In this document: in pieces, positions 1 through 8,051 of the stretch
Layout: every line of letters begins with the position of its first letter
Position numbering within the stretch: position 1 is the stretch's first letter
Origin: Streptomyces sp. NBC_01381
Lineage (GTDB): Bacteria; Actinomycetota; Actinomycetes; Streptomycetales; Streptomycetaceae
Direction of reading: 5' to 3'
Assembly (NCBI RefSeq): GCF_026340305.1
Contig: NZ_JAPEPI010000001.1
Span: 2,356,001-2,420,000, forward strand
Length of the DNA stretch: 64,000 bases
Notes under the pieces: model-generated
Told to the model about the DNA's origin: nothing
The model's input: the letters and a program-made list of their open reading frames with translations, nothing else
The model's database searches: none
Translations under genes and position numbers: made by a program

Positions 1-1110
1 CGTACAGAGCAGGGTCACCACCGCGGCGGCCACCAGCGTCACGACGACCTCACCGGCCGGCTTGTGCATCCACTCGTAATCCTCGAACCAGCCCCAGAAG
101 CGCGAGCCCTTGGCGAGGAAGCCGTGCAGCAGATAGCCGTACAGCGTGCCCGCGCCGAGCACCGTGAACCACATCTTCCGACGCGGCACCCACGCGAAGA
201 AGCACGCGGTGAGGACGGCGGAGCAGCCGAACAGCGCCAGCGTCATCACGACACCGGCCCACCACGGCGCGCCCAACTCCTGCGCGCTGTCCCGGCGGTA
301 GAACCATGCGGAGCTCATCCGCGGTGCGGCCCAGTACGCCATGAGCAACGCGCTCGCGAAGACGGGGATGGACAGCAGCCGCACCTCGCGCCGCCGCACC
401 AGCTGGAAGTACTCGGGCTTCATGAACAGGCCGAGCACGAAGAACGGCATGAACTGCAGCACCCGCTGCAGATCGAGATCGTCGCCGATGTCCGGCGAGA
501 TCGTGGCGAGTACGGCGATGGCGATGGCGAGCGGCACCGGCCAGCGCACGATCTTCCACAGCGGGGTCGTCAGACGCCAGACGAAGAGCGCGACCAGGAA
601 CCACGTGAGGTACCACGGGTCGAGGAGGCTGATCGGCTGGGTCGGATCGTCGTCCGCATAGCGCTTGAAGAAGGTGTACGCGACTTCGAAGATGACGTAC
701 GGCACGGCGACACCGGTCACCAGACGCTTGAGCCGGTCGGCCCGCATGTCGAAGCTGCGCGAGAAGTAGCCGGAGATCAGGATGAACGCCGGCATGTGGA
801 AGGTGTAGACGGTCATGTACAGCGCCTCGGCGGCGCGGCTGTGATCCGTCAGCGGCTCCCAGGAATGAGCCATGGCCACCAGGACGATCGCCAGATACTT
901 GGCGTTGTCGAAGAACGCGTCGCGCTGCTTGGCGGGTTGGCCCGTGGAAGCCGGTTTTCCTGGTCGGGCGGTGTTGCCGGCCGCTGCGTGGGAAGGGGTC
1001 GCGGCCGTGGGGAATTGGGGGGCGCGGGGAGTAGGCACTCCGGCCGCCGGCTCTTGGGCCGGGGGGAGCGGCGCCCGGTGGCGGCCGTGCGGTTGAACCG
1101 AGTTCGTCAC
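1..1110 (-). CDS. Membrane acyltransferase 3 family protein, 3' part missing
   Basis: The minus-strand frame gives 370 residues and runs off the left edge of the window. After a Pro/Ala-rich N-terminus of about 60 residues comes FFDNAKYLAIVLVAMAHSWEPL, then a chain of hydrophobic segments. The early segment with a His after VLVAMA, followed by FHMPAFILISGYFSR, is the signature of the Acyltransferase_3 (OatA/NodX-like) family. Members are integral membrane enzymes with about ten helices that O-acylate sugars of the cell wall, exopolysaccharide or small molecules; the substrate cannot be read here. The GTG start at 1110 has a GGGAGGG ribosome site a few bases upstream; an in-frame ATG at 1125 is the alternative. 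A promoter candidate lies at 1195-1223. Confidence 0.85.
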   Translation of the reverse strand, partial: MTNSVQPHGRHRAPLPPAQEPAAGVPTPRAPQFPTAATPSHAAAGNTARPGKPASTGQPAKQRDAFFDNAKYLAIVLVAMAHSWEPLTDHSRAAEALYMTVYTFHMPAFILISGYFSRSFDMRADRLKRLVTGVAVPYVIFEVAYTFFKRYADDDPTQPISLLDPWYLTWFLVALFVWRLTTPLWKIVRWPVPLAIAIAVLATISPDIGDDLDLQRVLQFMPFFVLGLFMKPEYFQLVRRREVRLLSIPVFASALLMAYWAAPRMSSAWFYRRDSAQELGAPWWAGVVMTLALFGCSAVLTACFFAWVPRRKMWFTVLGAGTLYGYLLHGFLAKGSRFWGWFEDYEWMHKPAGEVVVTLVAAAVVTLLCT

Positions 1111-1194
1111 AGGCCCTCCCACCATGAGCTCGGTGAGACGATCTGGGACCGCACTGCGCTTGCGGGGATGGTGGCAGCGTGGAACATCTGAGGC

Positions 1195-1223
1195 ACCCTA
1201 GCGTCGCCCGAGTGTTTTCGTAA
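1195..1223 (-). promoter_or_regulatory. Candidate promoter of the acyltransferase gene
   Basis: Read on the minus strand, TTACGA (1223-1218) and TAGGGT (1200-1195) are 17 bases apart, a good match to a housekeeping sigma promoter. It would start transcription near 1188, giving a leader of about 60-80 bases. This is pattern only. Confidence 0.35.
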
Positions 1224-1733
1224 AACCCTCAACACAGCTGTCATCTCAATCACAGACGGATCCTGGCTAATACGGTGCGAGTACCCGAGGAATCACCAAA
1301 GTCGACATGGTGATTCGCCTCCTTACGGGCCGCTCACGGGCCGTCAGGGTGTCCAGAACGTCACAACTCATCCCGCTTAAACGCCGCATAACGCCCGCAG
1401 GCGACTCTGGTGAAATGTCCGATTGATTGGCTCTTTGTGGAGCCCGCGGTGTGGGCCCGGCGACAATTCGAATTTCCCGCGAACAACTTGTGTGGCGATG
1501 GAAACGATCAAGCCGAATTAGCGGACGTGCGCGGGGCTCGAATTGCCGTGTGGGGGCGCCCTGTTCATACGCCCCAGGGCCGCCCCCCGGCCGCCGGGGT
1601 CGCGCCCGGCACGTGCGGCGCTGGCCGACGATGTGTCACCTGCCGCATACGGATGGCGCGTTGGTGGCACGATGGTTCTGGCGGGGGTGTGCGGGGTCGT
1701 ACCCCCCGGGCCGGGGAGAGACCGACCTAGGGT
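1224..1733. other. Intergenic stretch with one strong inverted repeat
   Basis: This gap between divergent genes shows no convincing gene; the open frames in it lack ribosome sites and recognisable protein features. The one distinct structure is the 9-bp perfect inverted repeat GAATCACCA / TGGTGATTC at 1290-1316 with a 9-base spacer, possibly a repressor operator. A TAGGGT -10 hexamer at 1728-1733 belongs to the following small gene. The second half is GC-rich with several short hairpins. Confidence 0.4.
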
Positions 1734-1937
1734 GTGATCAGTGTGGCCATTTCGCTGTCAGTGGTGTTGCTGTTGGCGATCATCCTTGTGGTGCTGATCC
1801 GCGGGGGATCGATCAAGGCGGGGCCCGCGATCGTCGCGGTGCTCTTCGGGTTCTTCCTCGCCTCAACCGGAATGGCGCCCTCCATAAACCGCTTCCTCAA
1901 CGAAGTGGCGGAGACCATCAACTCGATCAGCTTCTGA
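1734..1937 (+). CDS. Small conserved-looking membrane protein, 67 aa
   Basis: The product has two hydrophobic segments, around residues 5-22 and 30-48, and a short polar C-terminal tail (MAPSINRFLNEVAETINSISF). It therefore looks like a small integral membrane protein. I do not recognise a functional family. The GTG at 1734 directly follows a TAGGGT hexamer at 1728-1733, so the in-frame GTG at 1743 may be the true start, at or near the 5' end of the mRNA. A strong terminator follows at once (1942-1975), so the gene is monocistronic. It lies beside tRNA genes and upstream of tig. Confidence 0.7.
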   Translation: MISVAISLSVVLLLAIILVVLIRGGSIKAGPAIVAVLFGFFLASTGMAPSINRFLNEVAETINSISF

Positions 1938-1941
1938 AACG

Positions 1942-1975
1942 CCTCAGGCCCGGTTCCGAAGAACCGGGCCTGAGG
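1942..1975. terminator. Rho-independent terminator, bidirectional
   Basis: A perfect 15-bp stem (CCTCAGGCCCGGTTC and its complement) closes on a CGAA tetraloop. It sits between the plus-strand small membrane protein and the minus-strand tRNA-Gly and can serve both. Confidence 0.85.
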
Positions 1976-1982
1976 TCGACAG

Positions 1983-2053
1983 AGCGGGTGACGGGAATCG
2001 AACCCGCGTAGCTAGTTTGGAAGACTAGGGCTCTACCATTGAGCTACACCCGC
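1983..2053 (-). tRNA. tRNA-Gly (anticodon TCC)
   Basis: The minus-strand sequence folds as a 71-nt cloverleaf. The acceptor arm pairs GCGGGTG with CACCCGC, the T-arm contains GGTTCGATTCC, and the anticodon loop CTTCCAA presents TCC, which reads GGA. CCA is not encoded. A TACGAT hexamer on the minus strand at 2108-2103 could be its -10 box. Confidence 0.96.
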
Positions 2054-2202
2054 ACAGATCGCGCCACGGGAATCGCTGGTCAGCGACCGCGGCACGGCAA
2101 GCATCGTAGCGGGTCGGACGCACTCCCCGCACACCCCGTACGTACTCCCGATTAAGCGGGGGTCGCACGGCCTGCGGGCATGTACCCTACGTGTCGCACC
2201 GA

Positions 2203-2279
2203 CGGGGTGTGGCGCAGCTTGGTAGCGCGTCCGCTTTGGGAGCGGAAGGCCGTGGGTTCAAATCCCGCCACCCCGACCA
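2203..2279 (+). tRNA. tRNA-Pro (anticodon TGG)
   Basis: The cloverleaf has a CGGGGTG/CACCCCG acceptor arm, a T-arm with GGGTTCAAATCCC, and the anticodon loop TTTGGGA presenting TGG (reads CCA and related proline codons). The mature body ends at 2276 and CCA is genomically encoded at 2277-2279, unlike the other tRNAs here. A TACCCT -10 candidate lies at 2183-2188. Confidence 0.96.
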
Positions 2280-2451
2280 CCAGGCTGATCGATCAAGTCG
2301 ATCGAGGCCACCCCGCTGATCAGCCGCTCGACGGGCCTCTCAAGATCGCATTGTGGGTCGGCTCCCGCTTGCCGTTACTATGCAAGCTGTGTGCCCGTGT
2401 GTCTCTGAGCCGGGCAGAATCCCAAGAAGTCAGCCCCAAGGAGACCGAACC

Positions 2452-3846
2452 GTGAAGAGCGCCGTGGAGACCCTGAACCCGACTCGGGTTCGGCTCACTG
2501 TTGAGGTGCCCTTCGAGGAGCTCAAGGACAGCCTCGACGCGGCGTACAAGAAGATCAACCAGCAGGTCACGGTGAAGGGCTTCCGCAAGGGCAAGATCCC
2601 GGCCCGCGTCATCGACCAGCGGTTCGGTCGCGGCGCCGTTCTCGAAGAGGCCGTCAACGACGCGCTCCCGAAGTTCTACACCGAAGCGGTCAACGAGGCC
2701 GAGCTCAACGTCCTGGGCCAGCCCGAGGTGGACATCACCGAGCTGAAGGACAACGAGACCCTCAACTTCACCGCTGAGGTCGACATCCGTCCCGCGATCG
2801 AGATCCCGGACTACTCCGGCATCGAGGTCGAGGTCGACGCGGTCGAGGTCAGCGACGAGGACGTCGAGAAGGCCGTCGAGGAGCTCCGTGAGCGCTTCGC
2901 GTCCACCTCGCCGGTCGAGCGTGCCGCCGAGGACGGCGACGTCGTGACGATCGACCTGGAGGCCAAGGTCGAGGGCGAGGTCCTGGAGGACGGCGTCGCG
3001 TCCGGCGTCTCCTACACGATCGGCTCCGGCGAGCTCCTCGAGGGCATCGACGACGCCGTGAAGGGCCTGGAGGCCGGTGGCGAGGCCACCTTCACCTCCG
3101 AGCTCAAGGGCGGCTCGGCAGCCGGCAAGGAGTCCGAGGTCACCGTCAAGGTCACCCAGGTCGCCGCCCGCGAACTGCCGTCCCTGGACGACGACTTCGC
3201 GCAGCTCGCGTCGGAGTTCGACACCCTGGACGAGCTCAAGGCCGACAGCCGCAAGCGCCTCGAGAACATGAAGCAGTACGACCAGGCGACGCAGGCCCAG
3301 GAGCGCGTCCTGGAGAAGCTGCTCGAGCTGGTCGAGGTCCCGGTCCCCGAGAAGCTCCTCGCGGACGAGATCGAGACCCGCAAGCACAACCTGGTGAACC
3401 ACCAGCTCGGCCAGATGGGCCTCGACCTCGCGAAGTACCTGGAGATCCAGGGCAAGACCGAGGAAGAGTTCGACGCCGAGACCAAGCAGCAGGCCGAGAA
3501 GGGCATCAAGACGCAGTTCGTCCTTGACGATCTCGTCAACAAGGAGAAGCTGAACGTGAACCAGGAGGAGCTCACCGAGCACCTCATGCGTCGCGCGCAG
3601 TCCTCCGGCATGTCCCCCGACCAGTTCGCCCAGGCCGTCGTCGAGGGCGGCCAGGTCCCGATGCTGGTCGGCGAGGTCGCCCGCGGCAAGGCCCTCGCGG
3701 TCGTCGTCGAGGCCGCCACGGTCAAGGACACCAACGGCGAGGTCGTCGACCTGGACGACGAGGACGAGACGGAGACGGCCGCCGAGGTCGTCGCCGAGGC
3801 GACCGACGGCGACGACACCGTCGCCGAGGAGAAGCCCGAGGCCTGA
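2452..3846 (+). CDS. tig: Trigger factor, ribosome-bound chaperone and prolyl isomerase
   Basis: The 464-residue product is a full-length trigger factor, which binds ribosomal protein L23 at the exit tunnel and shields nascent chains. The N-terminal ribosome-binding domain carries the signature [19 protein letters not shown] (about residues 41-59, including the GFRKGK loop). An FKBP-type prolyl isomerase domain follows at about 155-245, then the helical substrate-binding C-terminal domain ([17 protein letters not shown] onward). The acidic C-terminal tail ([12 protein letters not shown]) is typical of actinobacterial members. The GTG at 2452 has CAAGGAGA upstream; longer readings into the preceding region lack support. 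A strong terminator at 3871 isolates it from clpP1. Confidence 0.97.
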   Translation: MKSAVETLNPTRVRLTVEVPFEELKDSLDAAYKKINQQVTVKGFRKGKIPARVIDQRFGRGAVLEEAVNDALPKFYTEAVNEAELNVLGQPEVDITELKDNETLNFTAEVDIRPAIEIPDYSGIEVEVDAVEVSDEDVEKAVEELRERFASTSPVERAAEDGDVVTIDLEAKVEGEVLEDGVASGVSYTIGSGELLEGIDDAVKGLEAGGEATFTSELKGGSAAGKESEVTVKVTQVAARELPSLDDDFAQLASEFDTLDELKADSRKRLENMKQYDQATQAQERVLEKLLELVEVPVPEKLLADEIETRKHNLVNHQLGQMGLDLAKYLEIQGKTEEEFDAETKQQAEKGIKTQFVLDDLVNKEKLNVNQEELTEHLMRRAQSSGMSPDQFAQAVVEGGQVPMLVGEVARGKALAVVVEAATVKDTNGEVVDLDDEDETETAAEVVAEATDGDDTVAEEKPEA

Positions 3847-3870
3847 GCAGCCTCGCTCTGAAGCTCGTAC

Positions 3871-3906
3871 GACAGGCCCCCGGGATTTCGATCCCGGGGG
3901 CCTGTC
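3871..3906 (+). terminator. tig terminator
   Basis: A 16-bp perfect stem (GACAGGCCCCCGGGAT and complement) with a short TTCG loop lies 24 bases after the tig stop codon. There is no long T-run, as is usual in high-GC actinomycetes. Confidence 0.85.
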
Positions 3907-3914
3907 GCGCCCTT

Positions 3915-4030
3915 AGGGGTGCGGGGAACTGCGCGAGCAGCCAGGTACAACCCGCACTCGCCGTAGAGCCTGCTGCGGCAGACGCGACTGCGGCCCTGCG
4001 GGGGCTGAGCGCGCGGTTCCCCGCGCCCCT
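3915..4030. repeat. Intergenic palindromic repeat (AGGGG.GCGGGGAACTGCGCG family), full copy
   Basis: The left arm (3915-3942) and the inverted right arm (4001-4030) pair over about 28 bases, beginning AGGGGTGCGGGGAACTGCGC and ending GTTCCCCGCGCCCCT. A half copy of the same element lies at 39650-39705 with near-identical left-arm sequence, so this is a repeated element rather than a gene-specific terminator. I recall very similar sequences scattered through Streptomyces intergenic regions; their role is not known to me. Confidence 0.8.
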
Positions 4031-4057
4031 GACGGGGCGCCCCCGGCGCTGTGCTAC

Positions 4058-4074
4058 CTGCGCTCACAGCGAAC
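4058..4074 (+). promoter_or_regulatory. ClgR-type activator box upstream of clpP1
   Basis: The bases CTGCGCTCACAGCGAAC read on the minus strand as GTTCGC-TGTGA-GCG, an exact fit to the published ClgR box GTTCGC-N5-GCG. Its centre is about 59 bases upstream of the inferred clpP1 transcription start, a sensible position for an activator. ClgR activates clpP1P2 in S. lividans; its role here is inferred from the motif. Confidence 0.7.
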
Positions 4075-4090
4075 AGTCACCTTTGCGGGA

Positions 4091-4118
4091 TTCCCCGGAC
4101 GGGGCTGAGCGTTAGGGT
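4091..4118 (+). promoter_or_regulatory. Candidate clpP1 promoter
   Basis: TTCCCC (4091-4096) and TAGGGT (4113-4118) are 16 bases apart, placing the start near 4125. The weak -35 box fits an activator-dependent promoter with the ClgR site just upstream. Confidence 0.45.
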
Positions 4119-4240
4119 CCATGAATACGAGGGCAGGGGAGTCCCCGAAGCCGCCCCGGAGCGGCGAGCACGCGGGGTCCCTAGCCTCAGAAGAAGACGT
4201 GAGACGGCCCGGCGCCGTCGTAAGACGAGCAGGTGGATAC

Positions 4241-4858
4241 GTGACGAATCTGATGCCCTCCGCCGCCGGCGACCCCTCCATCGGTGGTGGCCTCGGCGAC
4301 CAGGTCTACAACCGGCTGCTCGGCGAGCGGATCATCTTCCTCGGCCAGGCCGTGGACGACGACATCGCCAACAAGATCACCGCGCAGCTGCTGCTCCTTG
4401 CCGCAGAGCCGGACAAGGACATTTTCCTCTACATCAACAGCCCTGGTGGATCCATCACGGCCGGCATGGCGATCTACGACACCATGCAGTACATCCAGAA
4501 CGACGTGGTGACGATCGCGATGGGCATGGCCGCCTCGATGGGCCAGTTCCTGCTCAGCGCCGGCACGCCCGGCAAGCGCTTCGCGCTGCCGAACGCCGAG
4601 ATCCTGATCCACCAGCCCTCCGCCGGACTCGCGGGCTCCGCGTCGGACATCAAGATCCACGCCGAGCGGCTCCTTCTCACCAAGAAGAAGATGGCCGAGC
4701 TCACCGCGTTCCACACGGGTCAGACCGTCGAGCAGGTCACGCACGACTCGGACCGTGACCGCTGGTTCGACCCGCAAGAGGCCAAGGCGTACGGCCTCAT
4801 CGACGACATCATGCCCAACGCGGCCAGCATGCCGGGCGGCGGCGGCACCGGAGCCTGA
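4241..4858 (+). CDS. clpP1: ATP-dependent Clp protease proteolytic subunit ClpP1
   Basis: This serine protease subunit forms the 14-mer degradation chamber used by ClpX and ClpC. Counting from the chosen GTG, the catalytic Ser is S99 in GMAASMGQF, the His is H124 in [10 protein letters not shown], and the Asp lies in the DSDRDR segment near 169-173. The substrate-binding strand is YINSPGGSI. The start at 4241 has AGGTGG about five bases upstream; GTG 4199 (14 residues longer) is the alternative and gives the 219-residue form I recall from S. coelicolor. The upstream ATG at 4121 lies about at the promoter start point and is unlikely. clpP2 follows after 60 bases, so the two form an operon. Confidence 0.96.
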   Translation: MTNLMPSAAGDPSIGGGLGDQVYNRLLGERIIFLGQAVDDDIANKITAQLLLLAAEPDKDIFLYINSPGGSITAGMAIYDTMQYIQNDVVTIAMGMAASMGQFLLSAGTPGKRFALPNAEILIHQPSAGLAGSASDIKIHAERLLLTKKKMAELTAFHTGQTVEQVTHDSDRDRWFDPQEAKAYGLIDDIMPNAASMPGGGGTGA

Positions 4859-4918
4859 GCCTCACCGCTCAGCCATCCGAAGCCGACACAGCCCACGCTC
4901 CTCAGGAGACCTACAGAG

Positions 4919-5599
4919 ATGAAGAACTACCCCGGCAGCGGCCTCTACGAGCGCACTCAGGCCGAGTACACCGGCCCCACCGCCGAATCCCGCTACGTCA
5001 TCCCGCGCTTCGTCGAGCGCACCTCGCAGGGCGTGCGTGAGTACGACCCGTACGCGAAGCTCTTCGAGGAGCGCGTGATCTTCCTCGGCGTGCAGATCGA
5101 CGACGCGTCCGCCAACGACGTCATGGCGCAGCTCCTGTGCCTGGAGTCGATGGACCCGGACCGCGACATCTCGGTCTACATCAACAGCCCCGGCGGCTCC
5201 TTCACGGCGCTCACGGCCATCTACGACACGATGCAGTTCGTGAAGCCCGACGTGCAGACGGTCTGCATGGGCCAGGCCGCCTCCGCGGCCGCCGTGCTCC
5301 TCGCGGCGGGCACGCCGGGCAAGCGCATGGCGCTGCCGAACGCGCGCGTCCTGATCCACCAGCCGTACAGCGAGACCGGCCGGGGTCAGGTCTCCGACCT
5401 GGAGATCGCCGCCAACGAGATCCTCCGGATGCGTGCGCAGCTGGAGGAGATGCTGGCCAAGCACTCCACGACGCCGATCGAGAAGATCCGCGACGACATC
5501 GAGCGCGACAAGATCCTCACTGCCGAGGACGCGCTGTCATACGGCCTGATCGACCAGATCATCTCCACCCGGAAGATGAACAACTCCTCGGTCGTCTGA
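4919..5599 (+). CDS. clpP2: ATP-dependent Clp protease proteolytic subunit ClpP2
   Basis: This is the second ClpP of the pair (226 aa). Actinobacterial Clp peptidase is usually a ClpP1-ClpP2 hetero-oligomer. Catalytic S122 is in [12 protein letters not shown] and H147 in [10 protein letters not shown], followed by [14 protein letters not shown] with the Asp region. It has a longer N-terminus than ClpP1 ([19 protein letters not shown]), as expected for ClpP2. The ATG at 4919 is preceded by AGGAGA. It is co-transcribed with clpP1; clpX starts 178 bases downstream behind its own palindromic region. Confidence 0.96.
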   Translation: MKNYPGSGLYERTQAEYTGPTAESRYVIPRFVERTSQGVREYDPYAKLFEERVIFLGVQIDDASANDVMAQLLCLESMDPDRDISVYINSPGGSFTALTAIYDTMQFVKPDVQTVCMGQAASAAAVLLAAGTPGKRMALPNARVLIHQPYSETGRGQVSDLEIAANEILRMRAQLEEMLAKHSTTPIEKIRDDIERDKILTAEDALSYGLIDQIISTRKMNNSSVV

Positions 5600-5624
5600 C
5601 GCAGAGCTGTAGCATCTGCCGCTC

Positions 5625-5682
5625 CTTGGCATGGTTCGCGAACCGATCGCGATCGGTTCACGTCAAAGCGAACCGTGCCAAG
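5625..5682 (+). promoter_or_regulatory. Nested palindromes in the clpP2-clpX gap
   Basis: Outer arms CTTGGCATGGTTCGC (5625-5639) and GCGAACCGTGCCAAG (5668-5682) pair at 14 of 15 positions. Inside them lies a perfect 20-bp palindrome, GAACCGATCGCGATCGGTTC (5640-5659), and GGTTCGCGAACC (5633-5644) is also palindromic. The half-sites GTTCGC and GCGAAC resemble ClgR half-boxes but with nonstandard spacing. It could be an operator array for clpX, or alternative RNA hairpins controlling read-through from clpP1P2. Confidence 0.6.
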
Positions 5683-5777
5683 GGGGGCCCGAACGGGGGG
5701 CCCGGCAAGGTACCGTCGGATATGAGGCACCAGGAGCCGCTGAACGTGGCGTCTCCCAGGCGAAGGGGAAGCACCTC

Positions 5778-7064
5778 GTGGCACGCATCGGTGACGGCGG
5801 CGATCTGCTCAAGTGCTCGTTCTGCGGGAAGAGTCAGAAGCAGGTCAAGAAGCTCATCGCAGGCCCCGGTGTGTACATCTGCGATGAGTGCATCGATCTC
5901 TGTAACGAGATCATCGAGGAAGAGCTCGCGGAGACGAGCGAGGTGCGGTGGGAGGAACTCCCCAAGCCTCGCGAGATCTACGAATTCCTCGAGGGATACG
6001 TCGTGGGCCAGGAGCCCGCGAAGAAGGCTCTCTCGGTAGCGGTGTACAACCACTACAAGCGGGTCCAGGCCGGCGAGACCGGCGGGGCGCAGGGACGTGA
6101 CGACGCGATCGAACTCGCGAAGTCCAACATCCTGTTGCTCGGTCCGACCGGCTCCGGCAAGACCCTCCTCGCGCAGACGCTCGCGCGCATGCTGAACGTC
6201 CCGTTCGCCATCGCCGACGCGACGGCGCTGACGGAGGCGGGCTATGTCGGCGAGGACGTGGAGAACATCCTCCTGAAGCTGATCCAGGCCGCTGACTACG
6301 ACGTCAAGAAGGCCGAGACCGGCATCATCTACATCGACGAGATCGACAAGGTCGCCCGCAAGAGCGAGAACCCGTCGATCACGCGCGACGTATCGGGTGA
6401 GGGCGTCCAGCAGGCCCTGCTGAAGATCCTGGAGGGCACCACGGCCTCCGTCCCGCCGCAGGGCGGCCGCAAGCACCCGCACCAGGAGTTCATCCAGATC
6501 GACACGACGAACGTCCTGTTCATCGTGGGCGGTGCCTTCGCGGGCCTGGAGAAGATCATCGAATCCCGCGCGGGCGCGAAGGGCATCGGCTTCGGCGCCA
6601 CGATCCACTCCAAGCGGGAGCTTCAGGAGAAGGACCGGTTCGAGGACATCATGCCGGAGGACCTGGTGAAGTTCGGGATGATCCCCGAGTTCATCGGCCG
6701 CCTCCCCGTGATCACCTCGGTCCACAACCTGGACCGCGAAGCGCTCCTCCAGATCCTGGTCGAGCCGCGCAACGCCCTCGTGAAGCAGTACCAGCGCCTG
6801 TTCGAACTCGACGGCGTGGAGCTGGACTTCGAGCGCGAGGCGCTCGAGGCGATCGCCGACCAGGCGATCCTGCGCCAGACCGGCGCGCGAGGCCTGCGCG
6901 CCATCATGGAGGAGGTCCTCCAGTCGGTGATGTACGAGGTCCCGTCCCGCAAGGACGTGGCCCGCGTCGTCATCACGGCGGACGTCGTCCACTCGAACGT
7001 GAACCCGACGCTGGTGCCGCGCGATGCGCGGGGTCCGGGTGCGGGGGAGCAGAAGTCCGCGTAG
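5778..7064 (+). CDS. clpX: ClpX, unfoldase of the ClpXP protease
   Basis: The 428-residue AAA+ ATPase unfolds substrates and feeds them to ClpP. The N-terminal zinc domain has CSFCGK and, 19 residues on, CDEC (four Cys). The Walker A is GPTGSGKT, the pore loop is in EAGYVGED, and the Walker B is IIYIDEID. The ClpP-docking IGF loop is seen in [12 protein letters not shown], and the sensor/arginine region in [12 protein letters not shown]. The GTG at 5778 has AAGGGGA upstream and gives the length known for Streptomyces ClpX; the frame stays open upstream to 5631, but that region is the palindrome. A symmetric terminator closes the gene. Confidence 0.97.
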   Translation: MARIGDGGDLLKCSFCGKSQKQVKKLIAGPGVYICDECIDLCNEIIEEELAETSEVRWEELPKPREIYEFLEGYVVGQEPAKKALSVAVYNHYKRVQAGETGGAQGRDDAIELAKSNILLLGPTGSGKTLLAQTLARMLNVPFAIADATALTEAGYVGEDVENILLKLIQAADYDVKKAETGIIYIDEIDKVARKSENPSITRDVSGEGVQQALLKILEGTTASVPPQGGRKHPHQEFIQIDTTNVLFIVGGAFAGLEKIIESRAGAKGIGFGATIHSKRELQEKDRFEDIMPEDLVKFGMIPEFIGRLPVITSVHNLDREALLQILVEPRNALVKQYQRLFELDGVELDFEREALEAIADQAILRQTGARGLRAIMEEVLQSVMYEVPSRKDVARVVITADVVHSNVNPTLVPRDARGPGAGEQKSA

Positions 7065-7081
7065 TTTCCAGGCGTACGTGA

Positions 7082-7118
7082 AAGGGGCGTCCGGCGATTC
7101 GATCGCCGGACGCCCCTT
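7082..7118. terminator. Bidirectional terminator between clpX and the convergent gene
   Basis: Seventeen-bp perfect arms (AAGGGGCGTCCGGCGAT and complement) enclose a TCG loop. T/A tracts lie on both outer sides, so it can stop clpX and the minus-strand gene ending at 7145. Confidence 0.88.
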
Positions 7119-7144
7119 CTCGTTGAACAGCCTTGTGGCGTCGG

Positions 7145-8014
7145 CTACTTGACCTCGACGCGGACGTCGTCCCGCAGGTTGGTCACGAGGCTGGCGACGT
7201 TCTCCAGCTCGATGTTCCCGCCGCTCGCGGTGACAGCGGCGTCGGAGTACGAGGCGTACGCGACCGTGCTGTGGTCACCCCAGATGCAGATCGGCGTCTT
7301 GAAGCTGTTGGGCACGCCCTCGTCGTCCGGGCCGACCTCGCCCATCTTGAACTCGGCTTCCTGACACTTCATGATGCCGTTCTCGAAGCCGTCCGGCGTG
7401 AACTCCTCGGGGCTGCCGATGAGGCTCAGGCTCCCGGGCTCCTCGGTGGACTTCTTCTTCATGTCGGCGAACATGGCGTCGACGACTTTCTCCGGGTCCT
7501 CGATCTCGCCGTACACACCGGAGTAGTTGAGGGACTTCATGGCCGTCCCCTCGCCGTAGTTGTACGCGGCGAAGACGTCCTTGGGGTTGCTGACGCCCTG
7601 CTTCTCCAGCTCCTCGATGTCGCTCGACGACATGCCGCCGCCACCGCCACCGGCGGACGAGTCGGACTTCTTGTACTCGCCGCCGAGGACACTGGCGGGC
7701 GCCGTCAGCTTGTACGTCTTGCCGTCATCGGCGACGGACCCGCTGTCCTTGCCCATGGTGAACCACCACACGCCGGCGCCTATCGCGGCGATGGCGACGA
7801 CGGCACCGATGATGAGCCCGGTCTTCTTCCCCCCACCGCCGACGGGCGGCCCCTGAGGGAATTGCCCGTACGGGGCCTGAGGCGGCTGCCCGTACGGAGC
7901 CTGGGGCTGCTGGGGGTAGCCGTAGCCGGGCTGCGGGGCCTGCGGCTGCTGGCCGTACGGCCCTGGCTGCTGCGGCTGCTGACCGCCGTACGGACCCGGC
8001 TGGTTGTAGCTCAT
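7145..8014 (-). CDS. Membrane-anchored protein, paralogue 1 of 3 (289 aa)
   Basis: The N-terminal 60 residues are low complexity, built from GPYGQQPQ and PGYGYPQQ units. One transmembrane helix follows at about 66-86 (TGLIIGAVVAIAAIGAGVWW), then an outward-facing domain of about 200 residues. That domain holds two cysteines, C217 in MKCQEAEF and C243 in PICIWGDHST, which could form a disulfide. The same layout and the KCQE and CIWGD motifs recur in the next two genes, so the three arose by tandem duplication. This copy starts 38 bases after its neighbour at 8052 (GGAGGGGAAC ribosome site), suggesting an operon, and is the most diverged of the three. Function unknown. Confidence 0.85.
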   Translation of the reverse strand: MSYNQPGPYGGQQPQQPGPYGQQPQAPQPGYGYPQQPQAPYGQPPQAPYGQFPQGPPVGGGGKKTGLIIGAVVAIAAIGAGVWWFTMGKDSGSVADDGKTYKLTAPASVLGGEYKKSDSSAGGGGGGMSSSDIEELEKQGVSNPKDVFAAYNYGEGTAMKSLNYSGVYGEIEDPEKVVDAMFADMKKKSTEEPGSLSLIGSPEEFTPDGFENGIMKCQEAEFKMGEVGPDDEGVPNSFKTPICIWGDHSTVAYASYSDAAVTASGGNIELENVASLVTNLRDDVRVEVK

Positions 8015-8051
8015 TACGTGGGTTCCCCTCCGCGCAATTCGATGGTGCCGG

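Noticed and set aside
1410..1730. Open frames in the gap before the small membrane protein
   Set aside because: No ribosome sites and no domain-like sequence; frames on several phases are equally open, as expected from high GC.
4121..4240. N-terminal extension of ClpP1 from ATG 4121
   Set aside because: This ATG lies at the inferred transcription start, and the extension is not ClpP-like; the starts at 4199 and 4241 are better supported.
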